Shown here in pieces: positions 27,110 to 34,898 of a DNA stretch of 64,000 nt (positions are counted from its first letter, which is position 1; each line of letters opens with the position of its first letter). The notes below the pieces were generated by a model. The model was not told the DNA's origin and made no database searches. It saw nothing but the letters and a program-made list of their open reading frames with translations. This stretch comes from CAJXVY01 sp965657575 (lineage in GTDB: Bacteria > Actinomycetota > Actinomycetes > Actinomycetales > Microbacteriaceae). Made by a program: the position numbers and the translations under genes. The stretch is taken from assembly GCA_965657575.1 (NCBI GenBank), contig CBFHOK010000002.1, positions 79,742 to 143,741 of the forward strand, read 5' to 3'.

Positions 27110-28870
27110 TTACTCCCATTCAGTCGGAATATTTGCACTCGGTGTCGTCGATGGAGGAACTCTGTAGTGCCTCAAAACCTGCGCCATTATTGATTTAAAG
27201 GGCGGTGTCGCTCCTGCTGAGTTGATTGCTCCCTCAGGTTTATAGATCATCACCGCTACTACGTACTTCGGATCCTCTGCCGGTGCCATTCCAAAAAAGC
27301 TAATGGCGAATTCATTTCCGTAGCCACTGCCGTCGTTCGCTTGAATCTGAGCTGTTCCAGTTTTTCCAGCAACTCTGTATCCGGGCACCTGAGCGGTTGA
27401 CCCGACACCACCTCGTTCAACAACCTTTTCCATCATGTCAACTGTCAGCCTTGCGGTTCCGGGATCAACCACCTGGGTCGCACCCTGGTCAGGCTGCATG
27501 TAAGGAACACCATCGCGAACACATGACTCAACCAACACCGGATCTAACCGAACCCCGTCATTGGCCAAGGCCTGATACGAATAAGCCATTTGGATTGGAG
27601 TAACTGCAAGCCCCTGGCCGAACAGTGTTGTCAGGTTGGTCATACCGTCCCACTTACTCGCCTCGCGCAATAGCCCTGGGCTCTCCCCTTCGAAATTCAC
27701 TGCAGTCGGTGAACCAAATCCGAACTCTTGTAGGTAGTCATATCTGACATCTCGACTAATGTCACCTGCCAACTTGGTAATTCCTACGTTGCTGGAGATT
27801 GTCAATATTCCGGCTGGAGTTAGGTTTCTGGGGTCATGATTGAAGCTGTCATCAATAGTGTCGCCCCACGGAAGCCTCATGGTGTCCTCTGCAACAATTT
27901 GCGTGTAGGCATTCGCGTTTTGAGTGTCTATGGCAATCGCAGTGGTGATTGATTTCATTGTTGAGCCAGGCTCATAAGAGTTTTGGAAAATTTTTGACTG
28001 ACGATGCTCGGCGGGAACCAGCGATGGATCATTTGGGTCTACCGTTGGTGCCTCTGCGGCAACCAATAGTCTGCCCGTTTCAGCCTCGATTACAATCCCC
28101 ACCGCATACTCGGCGTTCTGAGACTCCACAGCGTCAGCCAGCACCTGCTGGGCGAAGTATTGCAAGTCGGCATCAATTGTCAGCTGCAGATCACCACCTT
28201 CAACCGGAGGCTTTATTGTTTGAGCGCTCGAGGGTATTTTCATTCCCTGAGCACTTCTTTCAAAGGTTTCTTGCCCATCAACGCCTGCCAGGCAGGTATT
28301 GTATTGCCTTTCGAGTCCTGCCAGAGGAACACCATCGACATCGACAAAACCAATTATGTTTCCCGCCACTGCGCCACTGGGGTAAAGTCTGTAGGAAATT
28401 TCATCCATGAAAACCCACGGGATATTCAATGCCTCAATCTGCTGGTAGACAGCTGCATTCACTCGCTTTTTGAGGTTTGCATAATTTCCATCCCCGCTGA
28501 CCGCGCGAACAACCTCGTTCACGTCCATGTCAAGAATCAGGGCAAGCTCCTGGGCGATATCACCAACGCTAAGTTCAATGCGAACCCCCTCGATATCCCT
28601 AAAAACCGGTCCGACCATATCTGGGGCGACGTTCACGTCATAGCGATAAATAGTTCTGGCCAGGATCTCGCCATTGGCATCCACGATTGAACCGCGTTCG
28701 CTTTCTATGGTTCTTTGAACCTCACGCTTGGCATAGCTAATTTCATTTATGTCATCAGCGAGAACAACCTGAAATTCAACCAGCCGAAAGCCAACAATCC
28801 CAACGATTGCCGACACCAGTAAAGCGATTATTCGAAGCCGATTCTTGGGTTGAGCATCGTGTGCACCCAT
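27110..28870 (-). CDS. ftsI: division-specific transpeptidase FtsI / PBP2b (class B PBP)
   Basis: Septal peptidoglycan cross-linking enzyme, partner of FtsW. 586 residues: short cytoplasmic tail, one membrane anchor (about 13-32), pedestal domain, then the transpeptidase domain with SxxK motif STMK (S303-K306), an SSN motif near residue 370 and KTGTAQ (K503-G505). There is no PASTA domain. The C-terminus is short and proline/threonine-rich. AAGGGGCTGCA precedes the ATG. It lies between ftsL and murE. Confidence 0.96.
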   Translation of the reverse strand: MGAHDAQPKNRLRIIALLVSAIVGIVGFRLVEFQVVLADDINEISYAKREVQRTIESERGSIVDANGEILARTIYRYDVNVAPDMVGPVFRDIEGVRIELSVGDIAQELALILDMDVNEVVRAVSGDGNYANLKKRVNAAVYQQIEALNIPWVFMDEISYRLYPSGAVAGNIIGFVDVDGVPLAGLERQYNTCLAGVDGQETFERSAQGMKIPSSAQTIKPPVEGGDLQLTIDADLQYFAQQVLADAVESQNAEYAVGIVIEAETGRLLVAAEAPTVDPNDPSLVPAEHRQSKIFQNSYEPGSTMKSITTAIAIDTQNANAYTQIVAEDTMRLPWGDTIDDSFNHDPRNLTPAGILTISSNVGITKLAGDISRDVRYDYLQEFGFGSPTAVNFEGESPGLLREASKWDGMTNLTTLFGQGLAVTPIQMAYSYQALANDGVRLDPVLVESCVRDGVPYMQPDQGATQVVDPGTARLTVDMMEKVVERGGVGSTAQVPGYRVAGKTGTAQIQANDGSGYGNEFAISFFGMAPAEDPKYVVAVMIYKPEGAINSAGATPPFKSIMAQVLRHYRVPPSTTPSANIPTEWE

Positions 28871-28891
28871 TGCAGCCCCTTCGTTAACTAT

Positions 28892-29404
28892 TTAGCGTGT
28901 CGGCGATGCAGGAATCATCGCTGAGGACAAAATTACTTCTCCGCCAAAGGTTTCTATGGTTGCCACACCCGCAGTTGGGTTTTGCACCAGTGACGACATA
29001 TTGGTGGTGACGCTCATGGCGGTGTTGGAGATTAGATTCCCACTTACCCGGAGCTTCTCTTCACTGACCGCTGGTTGCGGTTCGCCGTAAACGCGGTCAG
29101 TTTCCAAATTCAAAAACACCGGGTTGGCATTTGAAACCATCCCCAGCTGCCTGGCGGCCTCCGCTAGATTTTGCTGGGAAGAAAGCGAATCGACCTCTTC
29201 ACTGAGAATTTGAACATCAGTGTTTAGTTGCTCAGCCTCGTTTTTGAGATCTCTAAGCTGATGCGCTCCCCCAGCAAGTGCATTTGATAGCAACAGTTGC
29301 ATTATCAGCACAGCGGAGATACCCAAGGTGGGCACGAGAATTATTGCCGCTTTGGGCCTTAGTGCCCGAGCGTCAGCTCTTCTCAGAAATGAAAACCTGC
29401 TCAC
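28892..29404 (-). CDS. FtsL-like septum protein
   Basis: 170 residues at the invariant ftsL position between rsmH and ftsI. The N-terminus is basic (about 1-18), one hydrophobic helix follows (about 19-44), then a leucine/asparagine-rich coiled coil (about 48-85) ending in the AARQLGMV motif typical of FtsL/DivIC-like proteins. The rest is a low-complexity extracytoplasmic tail. Sequence conservation in this family is weak, so the call rests on topology and position. The GTG start overlaps the rsmH stop by four bases. Confidence 0.8.
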   Translation of the reverse strand: MSRFSFLRRADARALRPKAAIILVPTLGISAVLIMQLLLSNALAGGAHQLRDLKNEAEQLNTDVQILSEEVDSLSSQQNLAEAARQLGMVSNANPVFLNLETDRVYGEPQPAVSEEKLRVSGNLISNTAMSVTTNMSSLVQNPTAGVATIETFGGEVILSSAMIPASPTR

Positions 29405-30327
29405 TTATCCTCCATTTTTTCTGCCGCCCGCAACCTTGCTGAAGCACTTCTTGGGTTTTGTTCAATTTCTTCATCTGATGGGCGAAACACTCCTCGCGTG
29501 AGCATTTTCAAAATCGGTTTGTGTTGCTCAAGCTCCACCGGCAGGCCAATTGGAGCAGATGAGTTAGAAGCCTTTTGCATTGCTTTTTTAACGATGGAGT
29601 CTTCAAGAGAGTGGTAGCTGATCACCACCAGTCGCCCATTGGCACCCAATGCGTCAATCGCTCTGGGAACAAAGTTCTCTAAAATCTCCATCTCGTTGTT
29701 CACCGCAATTCTGAGTGCCTGGTAGGTGCGCTTGGCTGGGTGACCCTTGTGGGGCTTTGGAACAACCGCTGTAATCACTTCGTTCAGTTCTTCGCTGGAG
29801 TCAAATTTCTTACCAGCGATGTGCTTGGATATCAGCCGGGCAAATCTTTCCTCGCCATAGGTCTTGATCAAATAGGCCAGCTCACTGATCGAGCTTTTCT
29901 CAATCAGGTCTGAAGCGGTGATTCCAGCTGACTGATCCATCCGCATGTCCAATGGGGCATTTTGGGAATAGCTAAAACCGCGCTCTGGGAAATCAAGCTG
30001 CATTGATGAAACACCAAGGTCTGCCAAGATGCCGTCAACCTTGTCAGCACCTGCAGACTCCAAAGCTTCAGCAAGCTGGTCGTACGTTCCTCTAAAAGCA
30101 GTAAATCTAGAGCCGAATTCTGCAAGACGGACACTCGCCTTTTCTAAGGCTTCACCGTCACGGTCGATGCCGATAACTTGCAGCTCTGGGTTTTGCTTCA
30201 ACATAGCCTCAGCGTGACCGCCAAGACCTAAAGTTGCATCGATGACGATTTTGTCTCCGCTGGCGATATTCAAAAAATCAAGAGATTCCTGCAAAAGAAC
30301 GGGTTTGTGCAAATTGGTTTGGTTCAT
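29401..30327 (-). CDS. rsmH: 16S rRNA (cytosine(1402)-N(4))-methyltransferase RsmH
   Basis: SAM-dependent methyltransferase (formerly MraW) that modifies C1402 of 16S rRNA. 308 residues from the ATG at 30327, which gives the usual family beginning (NLHKPVLLQESLDFL). A TTG at 30384 would add 19 residues without homology to the family. Motifs include DATLGLGGHAEAML, GILADLGVSSMQLD, FSYSQNAPLDMRMD and VVISYHSLEDSIVKKAM. No clear Shine-Dalgarno precedes either start, so this start is moderately certain. Confidence 0.93.
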   Translation of the reverse strand: MNQTNLHKPVLLQESLDFLNIASGDKIVIDATLGLGGHAEAMLKQNPELQVIGIDRDGEALEKASVRLAEFGSRFTAFRGTYDQLAEALESAGADKVDGILADLGVSSMQLDFPERGFSYSQNAPLDMRMDQSAGITASDLIEKSSISELAYLIKTYGEERFARLISKHIAGKKFDSSEELNEVITAVVPKPHKGHPAKRTYQALRIAVNNEMEILENFVPRAIDALGANGRLVVISYHSLEDSIVKKAMQKASNSSAPIGLPVELEQHKPILKMLTRGVFRPSDEEIEQNPRSASARLRAAEKMEDK

Positions 30328-30427
30328 GGTTTCTATCGGATTCCATCTCGCGTCCCGAGCCCTGTCCGAATCGGTATCTGACAAAGGGGAAGGTTGTCAG
30401 CAATTCGGCAAGAGCTTGCAACGCGAG

Positions 30428-30859
30428 CTAGAAAAGCCCTGGGATCACCTCCTCTGAGATATCTGAGAAGGTCTGTTCGTTCGAATTCAAATACTTGTTC
30501 CAGGTCTCTGCGTCCCAAATTTCAGCCCTGTTGCCAACGCCGATCATCACCAGTTCGCGACTTAGGCCCGCATAATCCCTGAGCCCTCCTGGGATTGTTA
30601 CCCGGCCCTGTTTGTCTGGAATCTCATCACTTGCACCACTCAAAAACACCCTGAGATAGTCGCGACCATTCGCACTGGTCATCGGTGCCTGTTTGATTTT
30701 TTCGTGGACCTCTTGAAACTCTGATGAGCTAAAAACGTACAGGCAGCGGTCCTGGCCTCTGGTAACAACCAAGCCGGAGGCGAATTCATCGCGGAATCGA
30801 GAAGGGAGGATGACGCGACCTTTGTCATCAAGCTTTGGCGTGTGAGTGCCCAACAACAT
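30428..30859 (-). CDS. mraZ: transcriptional regulator MraZ
   Basis: First gene of the dcw cluster; a DNA-binding protein built from two AbrB-like halves that binds direct repeats in its own promoter. 143 residues. The two SpoVT/AbrB-like halves show KLDDKGRVILPSRFRDEF (about 10-27) and ISDEIPDKQGRVTIP-type sequence with GASDEIPDKQGRV (about 78 onward). The ATG is preceded by a strong AAGGAGGTAACT site. Four decamer repeats just upstream are the likely autoregulatory operator. Confidence 0.96.
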   Translation of the reverse strand: MLLGTHTPKLDDKGRVILPSRFRDEFASGLVVTRGQDRCLYVFSSSEFQEVHEKIKQAPMTSANGRDYLRVFLSGASDEIPDKQGRVTIPGGLRDYAGLSRELVMIGVGNRAEIWDAETWNKYLNSNEQTFSDISEEVIPGLF

Positions 30860-30870
30860 AGTTACCTCCT

Positions 30871-30910
30871 TCCCCTATTACTCCACTTTACTCCACTTTC
30901 CTCCAAATTA
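30871..30910 (-). promoter_or_regulatory. MraZ-box direct repeats (operator)
   Basis: Read on the minus strand, the segment is made of four ten-base units: TAATTTGGAG, GAAAGTGGAG, TAAAGTGGAG and TAATAGGGGA. The 10-bp period and the AAAGTGGAG core resemble described MraZ boxes. The array lies between the -10 element and the mraZ ribosome site, so binding would block transcription of the division cluster. Confidence 0.82.
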
Positions 30911-30935
30911 TGCTAATTAGCAACAAAAACTTCAA
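30907..30935 (-). promoter_or_regulatory. promoter of mraZ and the dcw cluster
   Basis: The minus strand carries TTGAAG (30930-30935) and CATAAT (30907-30912) separated by exactly 17 bases, the best sigma-A-type promoter in the window. Transcription would start near 30899 and give a leader of about 40 bases before mraZ. The MraZ boxes overlap the -10 element and start site. Confidence 0.8.
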
Positions 30936-30959
30936 AAAATTCCTCCAATTTCTGGGCAT

Positions 30960-30987
30960 AAAAAAAGAGGCCCCTGAGGGCCTCTTT
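30960..30987 (-). terminator. intrinsic terminator after the DUF3040 gene
   Basis: On the minus strand AAAGAGGCC and GGCCTCTTT pair around a short loop and are followed by seven T residues. It ends the DUF3040 transcript 13 bases after its stop and shields the mraZ promoter. The hairpin shares the loop region CCCTCAGGGG with the terminator after the 5S rRNA. Confidence 0.9.
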
Positions 30988-31000
30988 GGATTCCTATGAT

Positions 31001-31342
31001 TTATTCGCCGAAGCGCTTATTCCATCTGTCCTCAAAAAAACTTCCTTGTGAGCCACCACTGCCACTTGGAAGTGAGGGTAGCTTCAAGTTGCTACTAATC
31101 AACACAACCCCGATGAACATAACTGCGAAAGCGGCGATGCCGAAAAAGGCCACCTGCAATGCGACTGCAAAAATCAACATCCCCAGGCCAGCTACCAGGG
31201 CTAGCACCCCAAGAATTAGCCGGCTTGAGCTTTTTCTCTCTGGATCTTGCTTCTTCACGCGATTAGCAAAACCCTGGTCGGACTCATAAAGGTCCTTCTC
31301 AAGTTCCTCAAGCAGTCTCTGCTCGTGTTCGCTTAGTCCCAT
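31001..31342 (-). CDS. DUF3040 membrane protein
   Basis: Actinobacterial DUF3040 family, function unknown. 113 residues: MGLSEHEQRLLEELEKDL is the conserved cytoplasmic start, followed by a basic segment, two hydrophobic helices (about 41-62 and 65-85) and a glycine/serine-rich tail. It is usually found just upstream of mraZ in Actinobacteria, as here, but a terminator separates them. AGGAG precedes the ATG. It is divergent from the polyprenyl synthase gene and may share a -10 element with it. Confidence 0.88.
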   Translation of the reverse strand: MGLSEHEQRLLEELEKDLYESDQGFANRVKKQDPERKSSSRLILGVLALVAGLGMLIFAVALQVAFFGIAAFAVMFIGVVLISSNLKLPSLPSGSGGSQGSFFEDRWNKRFGE

Positions 31343-31386
31343 AAAATTCTCCTATTGCTTAGTAATTGTAAACAGCAAAGGATGGC

Positions 31387-31393
31387 TAGGCTA
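31387..31393. promoter_or_regulatory. shared, self-complementary -10 element of DUF3040 and the polyprenyl synthase
   Basis: TAGGCTA reads TAGCCTA on the other strand. Toward plus, TAGGCT lies six bases before the GTG of the polyprenyl synthase, which has no Shine-Dalgarno (leaderless). Toward minus, TAGCCT would give the DUF3040 gene a leader of about 38 bases with AGGAG. Sequence is seen; activity is inferred. Confidence 0.5.
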
Positions 31394-31398
31394 TCCCT

Positions 31399-32505
31399 GT
31401 GAGCGAAAGAAATTCTCTTCTTAATCTAATTCAGCAGGAAATTGACAGTTTTTGCGATGAAAAGCGCGGACAGCTATCGGAGATATCCGATGATCTGATA
31501 CCCATCATCGACTACACCCAGGAGCTTTTGCAGGGTGGAAAAAGATTTAGGGCTCTTTTTGCTTATTGGGCATGGGCCGCAGCTCTCCCAAAAGGAAGTA
31601 ACGCATCAGAACTGATTGAGCAAGCCAACGGGATTGTAGGAATTGCAAGTGCTTTGGAAATCTTCCACGCAGCCGCCTTGGTTCACGATGACCTAATGGA
31701 TCAGTCTGATACCCGAAGGGGTAAGCCCGCTATTCATAAACGATTTGAAAACATGCATGTTGAAAAAGGTTTTCTGGGTGAACCGGAGAGATTTGGTCAA
31801 TCCGGTTCGGTTCTGGTTGGCGATTTGATGCTGAATTGGTCAAGCGAAGTTTTCGGTGCGGCAGTTACTAGTGCCCCAAGTTCTGAGATCGAAACCAACT
31901 GCAGAAATGAATTCTCAAAAATGAGATTTGAAGTTATGGCCGGGCAATATTTGGACGTGTTGGAAGAAAACGCAGCCCCTCTTCGCTCACTGGCTGATGC
32001 GGTAACGATGGCAGAGAAAGTAATGCTCTACAAAACGGCAAAGTATTCCCTTGAGGCACCCCTGCTCATAGGGGCGAGTTTTGCAGGTGCTGATGAAAAC
32101 ACCTTGAGAGGCTTTTCCAATTTTGGTATCCCCTTAGGTCTTGCCTTTCAGATAAGAGATGACATCCTTGGGGTTTTTGGCGATCCCGAGGTTACTGGAA
32201 AACCGGCCGGCGATGACCTGCGGGAAGGAAAGCGGACTGTTTTGGTTGCCTTAACTTTGCAAAACAGCAGCACCTCAATTGCCAGGATTTTCAACGATCT
32301 GCTAAGCGAAAGAGATTTGGAAGCTGAGCAAATTGAATTCATGCAGCAAACAATTCGCGATTCCGGTGCCTTAGAAAAAACCGAGCGGATGATGCAGGAG
32401 TATGGAGACCGGGCTTTGGAGGTTTTGGAAACCTTAGACCTGGAGGCAGTGGCCAAGGGAAAGCTACAGGACTTGGCGGAGAAAGTAATCAGTCGATCTA
32501 GCTAG
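31399..32505 (+). CDS. polyprenyl (geranylgeranyl-type) diphosphate synthase
   Basis: Head-to-tail trans-prenyltransferase making an all-trans isoprenoid diphosphate for menaquinone, carotenoids or lipids. 368 residues, all-alpha. The first aspartate-rich motif is VHDDLMDQSDTRRG near residue 95; the second is FQIRDDILGVFGDP near residue 250, followed by GKPAGDDLREGKRT. GGKRFRALFAYWAW carries the IPP-binding basic residues. Chain length cannot be fixed from sequence. The neighbourhood (this gene, Rv2175c-like, aroG) mirrors idsA2-Rv2175c-aroG of mycobacteria. The GTG start appears leaderless. Its stop overlaps the convergent gene's stop by four bases. Confidence 0.92.
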   Translation: MSERNSLLNLIQQEIDSFCDEKRGQLSEISDDLIPIIDYTQELLQGGKRFRALFAYWAWAAALPKGSNASELIEQANGIVGIASALEIFHAAALVHDDLMDQSDTRRGKPAIHKRFENMHVEKGFLGEPERFGQSGSVLVGDLMLNWSSEVFGAAVTSAPSSEIETNCRNEFSKMRFEVMAGQYLDVLEENAAPLRSLADAVTMAEKVMLYKTAKYSLEAPLLIGASFAGADENTLRGFSNFGIPLGLAFQIRDDILGVFGDPEVTGKPAGDDLREGKRTVLVALTLQNSSTSIARIFNDLLSERDLEAEQIEFMQQTIRDSGALEKTERMMQEYGDRALEVLETLDLEAVAKGKLQDLAEKVISRSS

Positions 32506-32843
32506 ATTGCTAAAGATTGAGCTAGTCGCCTTACTGCACTCTTTCTGCCTCTTACCAAAGATTGAATCGGAGTCTCATCCAACTCCTCTTGGAATTGATA
32601 AAGCCACTGGGCTGAGTCCTCTGGGTTGAATCCCGCATCCTCCAGGACAATCAAAGTCCCTCGAATGCTTGACAACGGTTCTCCGTCGACAATAATTTCC
32701 GCCGGCACCTTGGGCTCTTTCTCGATTCGAACACTGAAGAGGAACTTATCCTCAACCAGTCGAGCCACCTTACCTTTTGAAACGCCGAGTAAATCGGCAA
32801 CCTCGTCGTAGCTAAGCCATTTTTCTACAGAATCAAATCCCAC
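32502..32843 (-). CDS. Rv2175c-family DNA-binding protein
   Basis: 113 residues: an N-terminal winged-helix/helix-turn-helix domain (WLSYDEVADLLGVSKGKVARLVED, about 9-32), a beta-rich middle (about 38-65) and a C-terminal helix region (GFNPEDSAQWLYQFQEEL). In M. tuberculosis the homologue is a DNA-binding substrate of the kinase PknL and lies in the same neighbourhood as idsA2 and aroG. No PknL gene is seen here. The GTG start lacks a ribosome site, so the exact start is uncertain. Its targets are unknown. Confidence 0.82.
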   Translation of the reverse strand: MGFDSVEKWLSYDEVADLLGVSKGKVARLVEDKFLFSVRIEKEPKVPAEIIVDGEPLSSIRGTLIVLEDAGFNPEDSAQWLYQFQEELDETPIQSLVRGRKSAVRRLAQSLAI

Positions 32844-32868
32844 AGCAATAGCATGCCACAGCTTGGGG

Positions 32869-34209
32869 CTACCTTCTAAAATTGACCAATTCCTCAGCGA
32901 CTAAAAACGCCATTTCCAGACTCTGCTTGTGGTTCAACCTTGGGTCAACAACAGTTTCATATCGCTGTTCGAGATCAGCTTCGTCGATATCGTCGCTGCC
33001 TCCCAAGCACTCTGTGACATCGTCACCGGTGAGCTCAACATGCAGTCCACCAGGGTGAACGCCAAGTGCTCGGCAAACCTCGAAAAAGCCTTTGACCTCT
33101 TCCATTACGTCGTCAAACCTGCGTGACTTGTAGCCATTGGCGGTTGTTATGCCGTTTCCATGCATTGGGTCACTCACCCAAAGTGGCAAAGCATCGGATT
33201 CGGTTGTTGCCTCCATAAGCCTTGGCAGTTCATCTCTGATCTTGCCCGCACCCATTCTGGAGATAAAGGTCAATTTTCCTGGTTCACGGTTTGGGTCGAG
33301 CTTGTCGATCAACTGCAGGACGTCATCCTTTGTTGAAGTTGGTCCAAGTTTGACTCCAATTGGATTTTCAACCTTTGACAAAAACTCGACGTGAGCCCCA
33401 TCTAGCTGCCTAGTCCTCTCGCCAATCCAGATGAAGTGTCCGCTGGTTACGTAGGACTTTCCAGTCCTCGAATCAGTTCTGGTCATTGGTCGCTCGTAGT
33501 CAAACAGCAACCCTTCGTGGCCAACATAGAAATCGGTGGTTCTCAGCTCCGCACTGTCCACCCCGCAGGCCTCCATGAACTTCATGGCCCTGTCTATATC
33601 TGAGGCAATATCTTCATAGGCCGCGTTTGCAGGGTTATCCATAAACCCTTTATTCCATTCGTGAACAGCTCTGAGGTCTGCGAATCCACCGCTGTTGAAG
33701 GCTCGAATCAAATTCAATGTTGATGCAGAGGTGTTATATGCCTTCAGCAGACGTTCTGGATTTGGAATTCTGGACTCTTCGGTGAATTCAAATCCGTTTA
33801 CAGCATCCCCTCTATATGCCGGAAGGGTAATGCCATCGCGAGTTTCGTTGTCATTGCTTCTGGGTTTTGCGAACTGGCCGGCCATTCTCCCCATTTTGAT
33901 AACAGGCAGAGAAGAGCCATACATCAACACAACTGCCATCTGCAGAACAGTTTTTACTCTGTTTCGAATTCGATCAGCCGTCGCATCAACAAAGGTCTCA
34001 GCGCAATCACCGCCCTGCAATAAGAATGCTCTTCCAGCTGCTGCTTCGGCAATTTTGGATTTGAAGTTATCCACCTCGCCGGCAAAAACCAGTGGTGGCA
34101 TCGTTGAAAGAGTCTGCTTGACAGCTTCAAGATGCTCTAAATCAGGCCAAGTTGGTTGCTGTTTGGCCTCCAAATTTCGGAAGCTGTCCAGATTTTTGTG
34201 ATCAGTCAA
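32869..34209 (-). CDS. aroG: 3-deoxy-D-arabino-heptulosonate 7-phosphate synthase, class II
   Basis: First enzyme of the shikimate pathway, condensing phosphoenolpyruvate and erythrose 4-phosphate. 446 residues of the class II (plant/actinobacterial) type: FLLQGGDCAETF, KMGRMAGQFAKPRS, LPAYRGDAVNG, GERTRQLDGAHVEFL, ISRMGAGKIRDELP, WVSDPMHGNG and LTGDDVTECLGG. In mycobacteria this enzyme activates chorismate mutase and is feedback-regulated; here tyrA and aroH lie about 18 kb away. AGGAGA precedes the TTG start. Confidence 0.97.
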   Translation of the reverse strand: MTDHKNLDSFRNLEAKQQPTWPDLEHLEAVKQTLSTMPPLVFAGEVDNFKSKIAEAAAGRAFLLQGGDCAETFVDATADRIRNRVKTVLQMAVVLMYGSSLPVIKMGRMAGQFAKPRSNDNETRDGITLPAYRGDAVNGFEFTEESRIPNPERLLKAYNTSASTLNLIRAFNSGGFADLRAVHEWNKGFMDNPANAAYEDIASDIDRAMKFMEACGVDSAELRTTDFYVGHEGLLFDYERPMTRTDSRTGKSYVTSGHFIWIGERTRQLDGAHVEFLSKVENPIGVKLGPTSTKDDVLQLIDKLDPNREPGKLTFISRMGAGKIRDELPRLMEATTESDALPLWVSDPMHGNGITTANGYKSRRFDDVMEEVKGFFEVCRALGVHPGGLHVELTGDDVTECLGGSDDIDEADLEQRYETVVDPRLNHKQSLEMAFLVAEELVNFRR

Positions 34210-34217
34210 TGTCTCTC

Positions 34218-34895
34218 CTACCTAACCTGATTTCGTTTGCTGGTGGCATAAACATCCTCATACTTCTGACCACCCAAATACTTCATTTCATAAACAATCT
34301 TGTCTGCAATTGATCTAAGCACTGCCCGCTCGGCTTCCATGCCCGCGAAGCGGTTGAAATCCAAAGGCTCACCGTAGACTACCCCGACCCTTCTAACCCT
34401 GGGCGTGGTTTGGCCTATTCGCTGCACCTTCTGAGTGTCTATCATTGCAACTGGAACAACCGGCACCTGTGCTTCAAGAACCATTCTTGCGATACCCGTT
34501 CTTCCGCGGTAGAGATTGCCATCCGGCGAGCGAGTTCCCTCAGGATAGATTCCCAGCAGAAGGTCTTTTGCAAGTATTGATAAACCAGTGTTCAGGCTCG
34601 CCTCACTGGCTTTTCCGCCACTGCGATCAATTGGAATCTGACCGGTTGCCTTGAAAAACCATTTGGTCAGAAAACCCTTTATGCCTTTGCCGGTGAAGTA
34701 ATCGCTTTTTGCCAGAAAGGTAACCGGTCTTGAACACTTCAGCGGCAGAAAAATGCTGTCCGAGAACGAGAGGTGGTTACTTGCAAGTATTGCTCCGCCT
34801 GATTTTGGAACATTATGAGAGCCAGTTGACCAGGGCCTGAACAAAACATGCAGGATGGGGCCAATGATGAAAGTTTTTAGAAACAGGTAAGTCAT
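34218..34895 (-). CDS. 1-acylglycerol-3-phosphate acyltransferase (PlsC-like)
   Basis: Membrane-associated lysophospholipid acyltransferase making phosphatidic acid. 225 residues. The four family motifs are visible: NHLSFSD (catalytic HX4D), FLAKSDYF, YPEGTRSPDG and the VPVVPVAMI segment. A hydrophobic N-terminus (about 1-22) may anchor it. GGAG precedes the ATG, three bases after the ROK kinase stop. It ends nine bases before aroG. In mycobacteria a homologue lies in the same aroG-fadD15 region. Confidence 0.92.
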   Translation of the reverse strand: MTYLFLKTFIIGPILHVLFRPWSTGSHNVPKSGGAILASNHLSFSDSIFLPLKCSRPVTFLAKSDYFTGKGIKGFLTKWFFKATGQIPIDRSGGKASEASLNTGLSILAKDLLLGIYPEGTRSPDGNLYRGRTGIARMVLEAQVPVVPVAMIDTQKVQRIGQTTPRVRRVGVVYGEPLDFNRFAGMEAERAVLRSIADKIVYEMKYLGGQKYEDVYATSKRNQVR

Positions 34896-34898
34896 GAT

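Noticed and set aside
27949..28410. 153-codon plus-strand ORF opposite ftsI
   Set aside because: Antisense shadow with proline/arginine/histidine-rich composition and no family features; ftsI motifs on the minus strand are intact.
30328..30427. Spacer between mraZ and rsmH considered for an internal promoter or small gene
   Set aside because: No good -10/-35 pair, hairpin with T run, or ribosome-site-led ORF is visible; the TTG-initiated extension of rsmH here has no family similarity.
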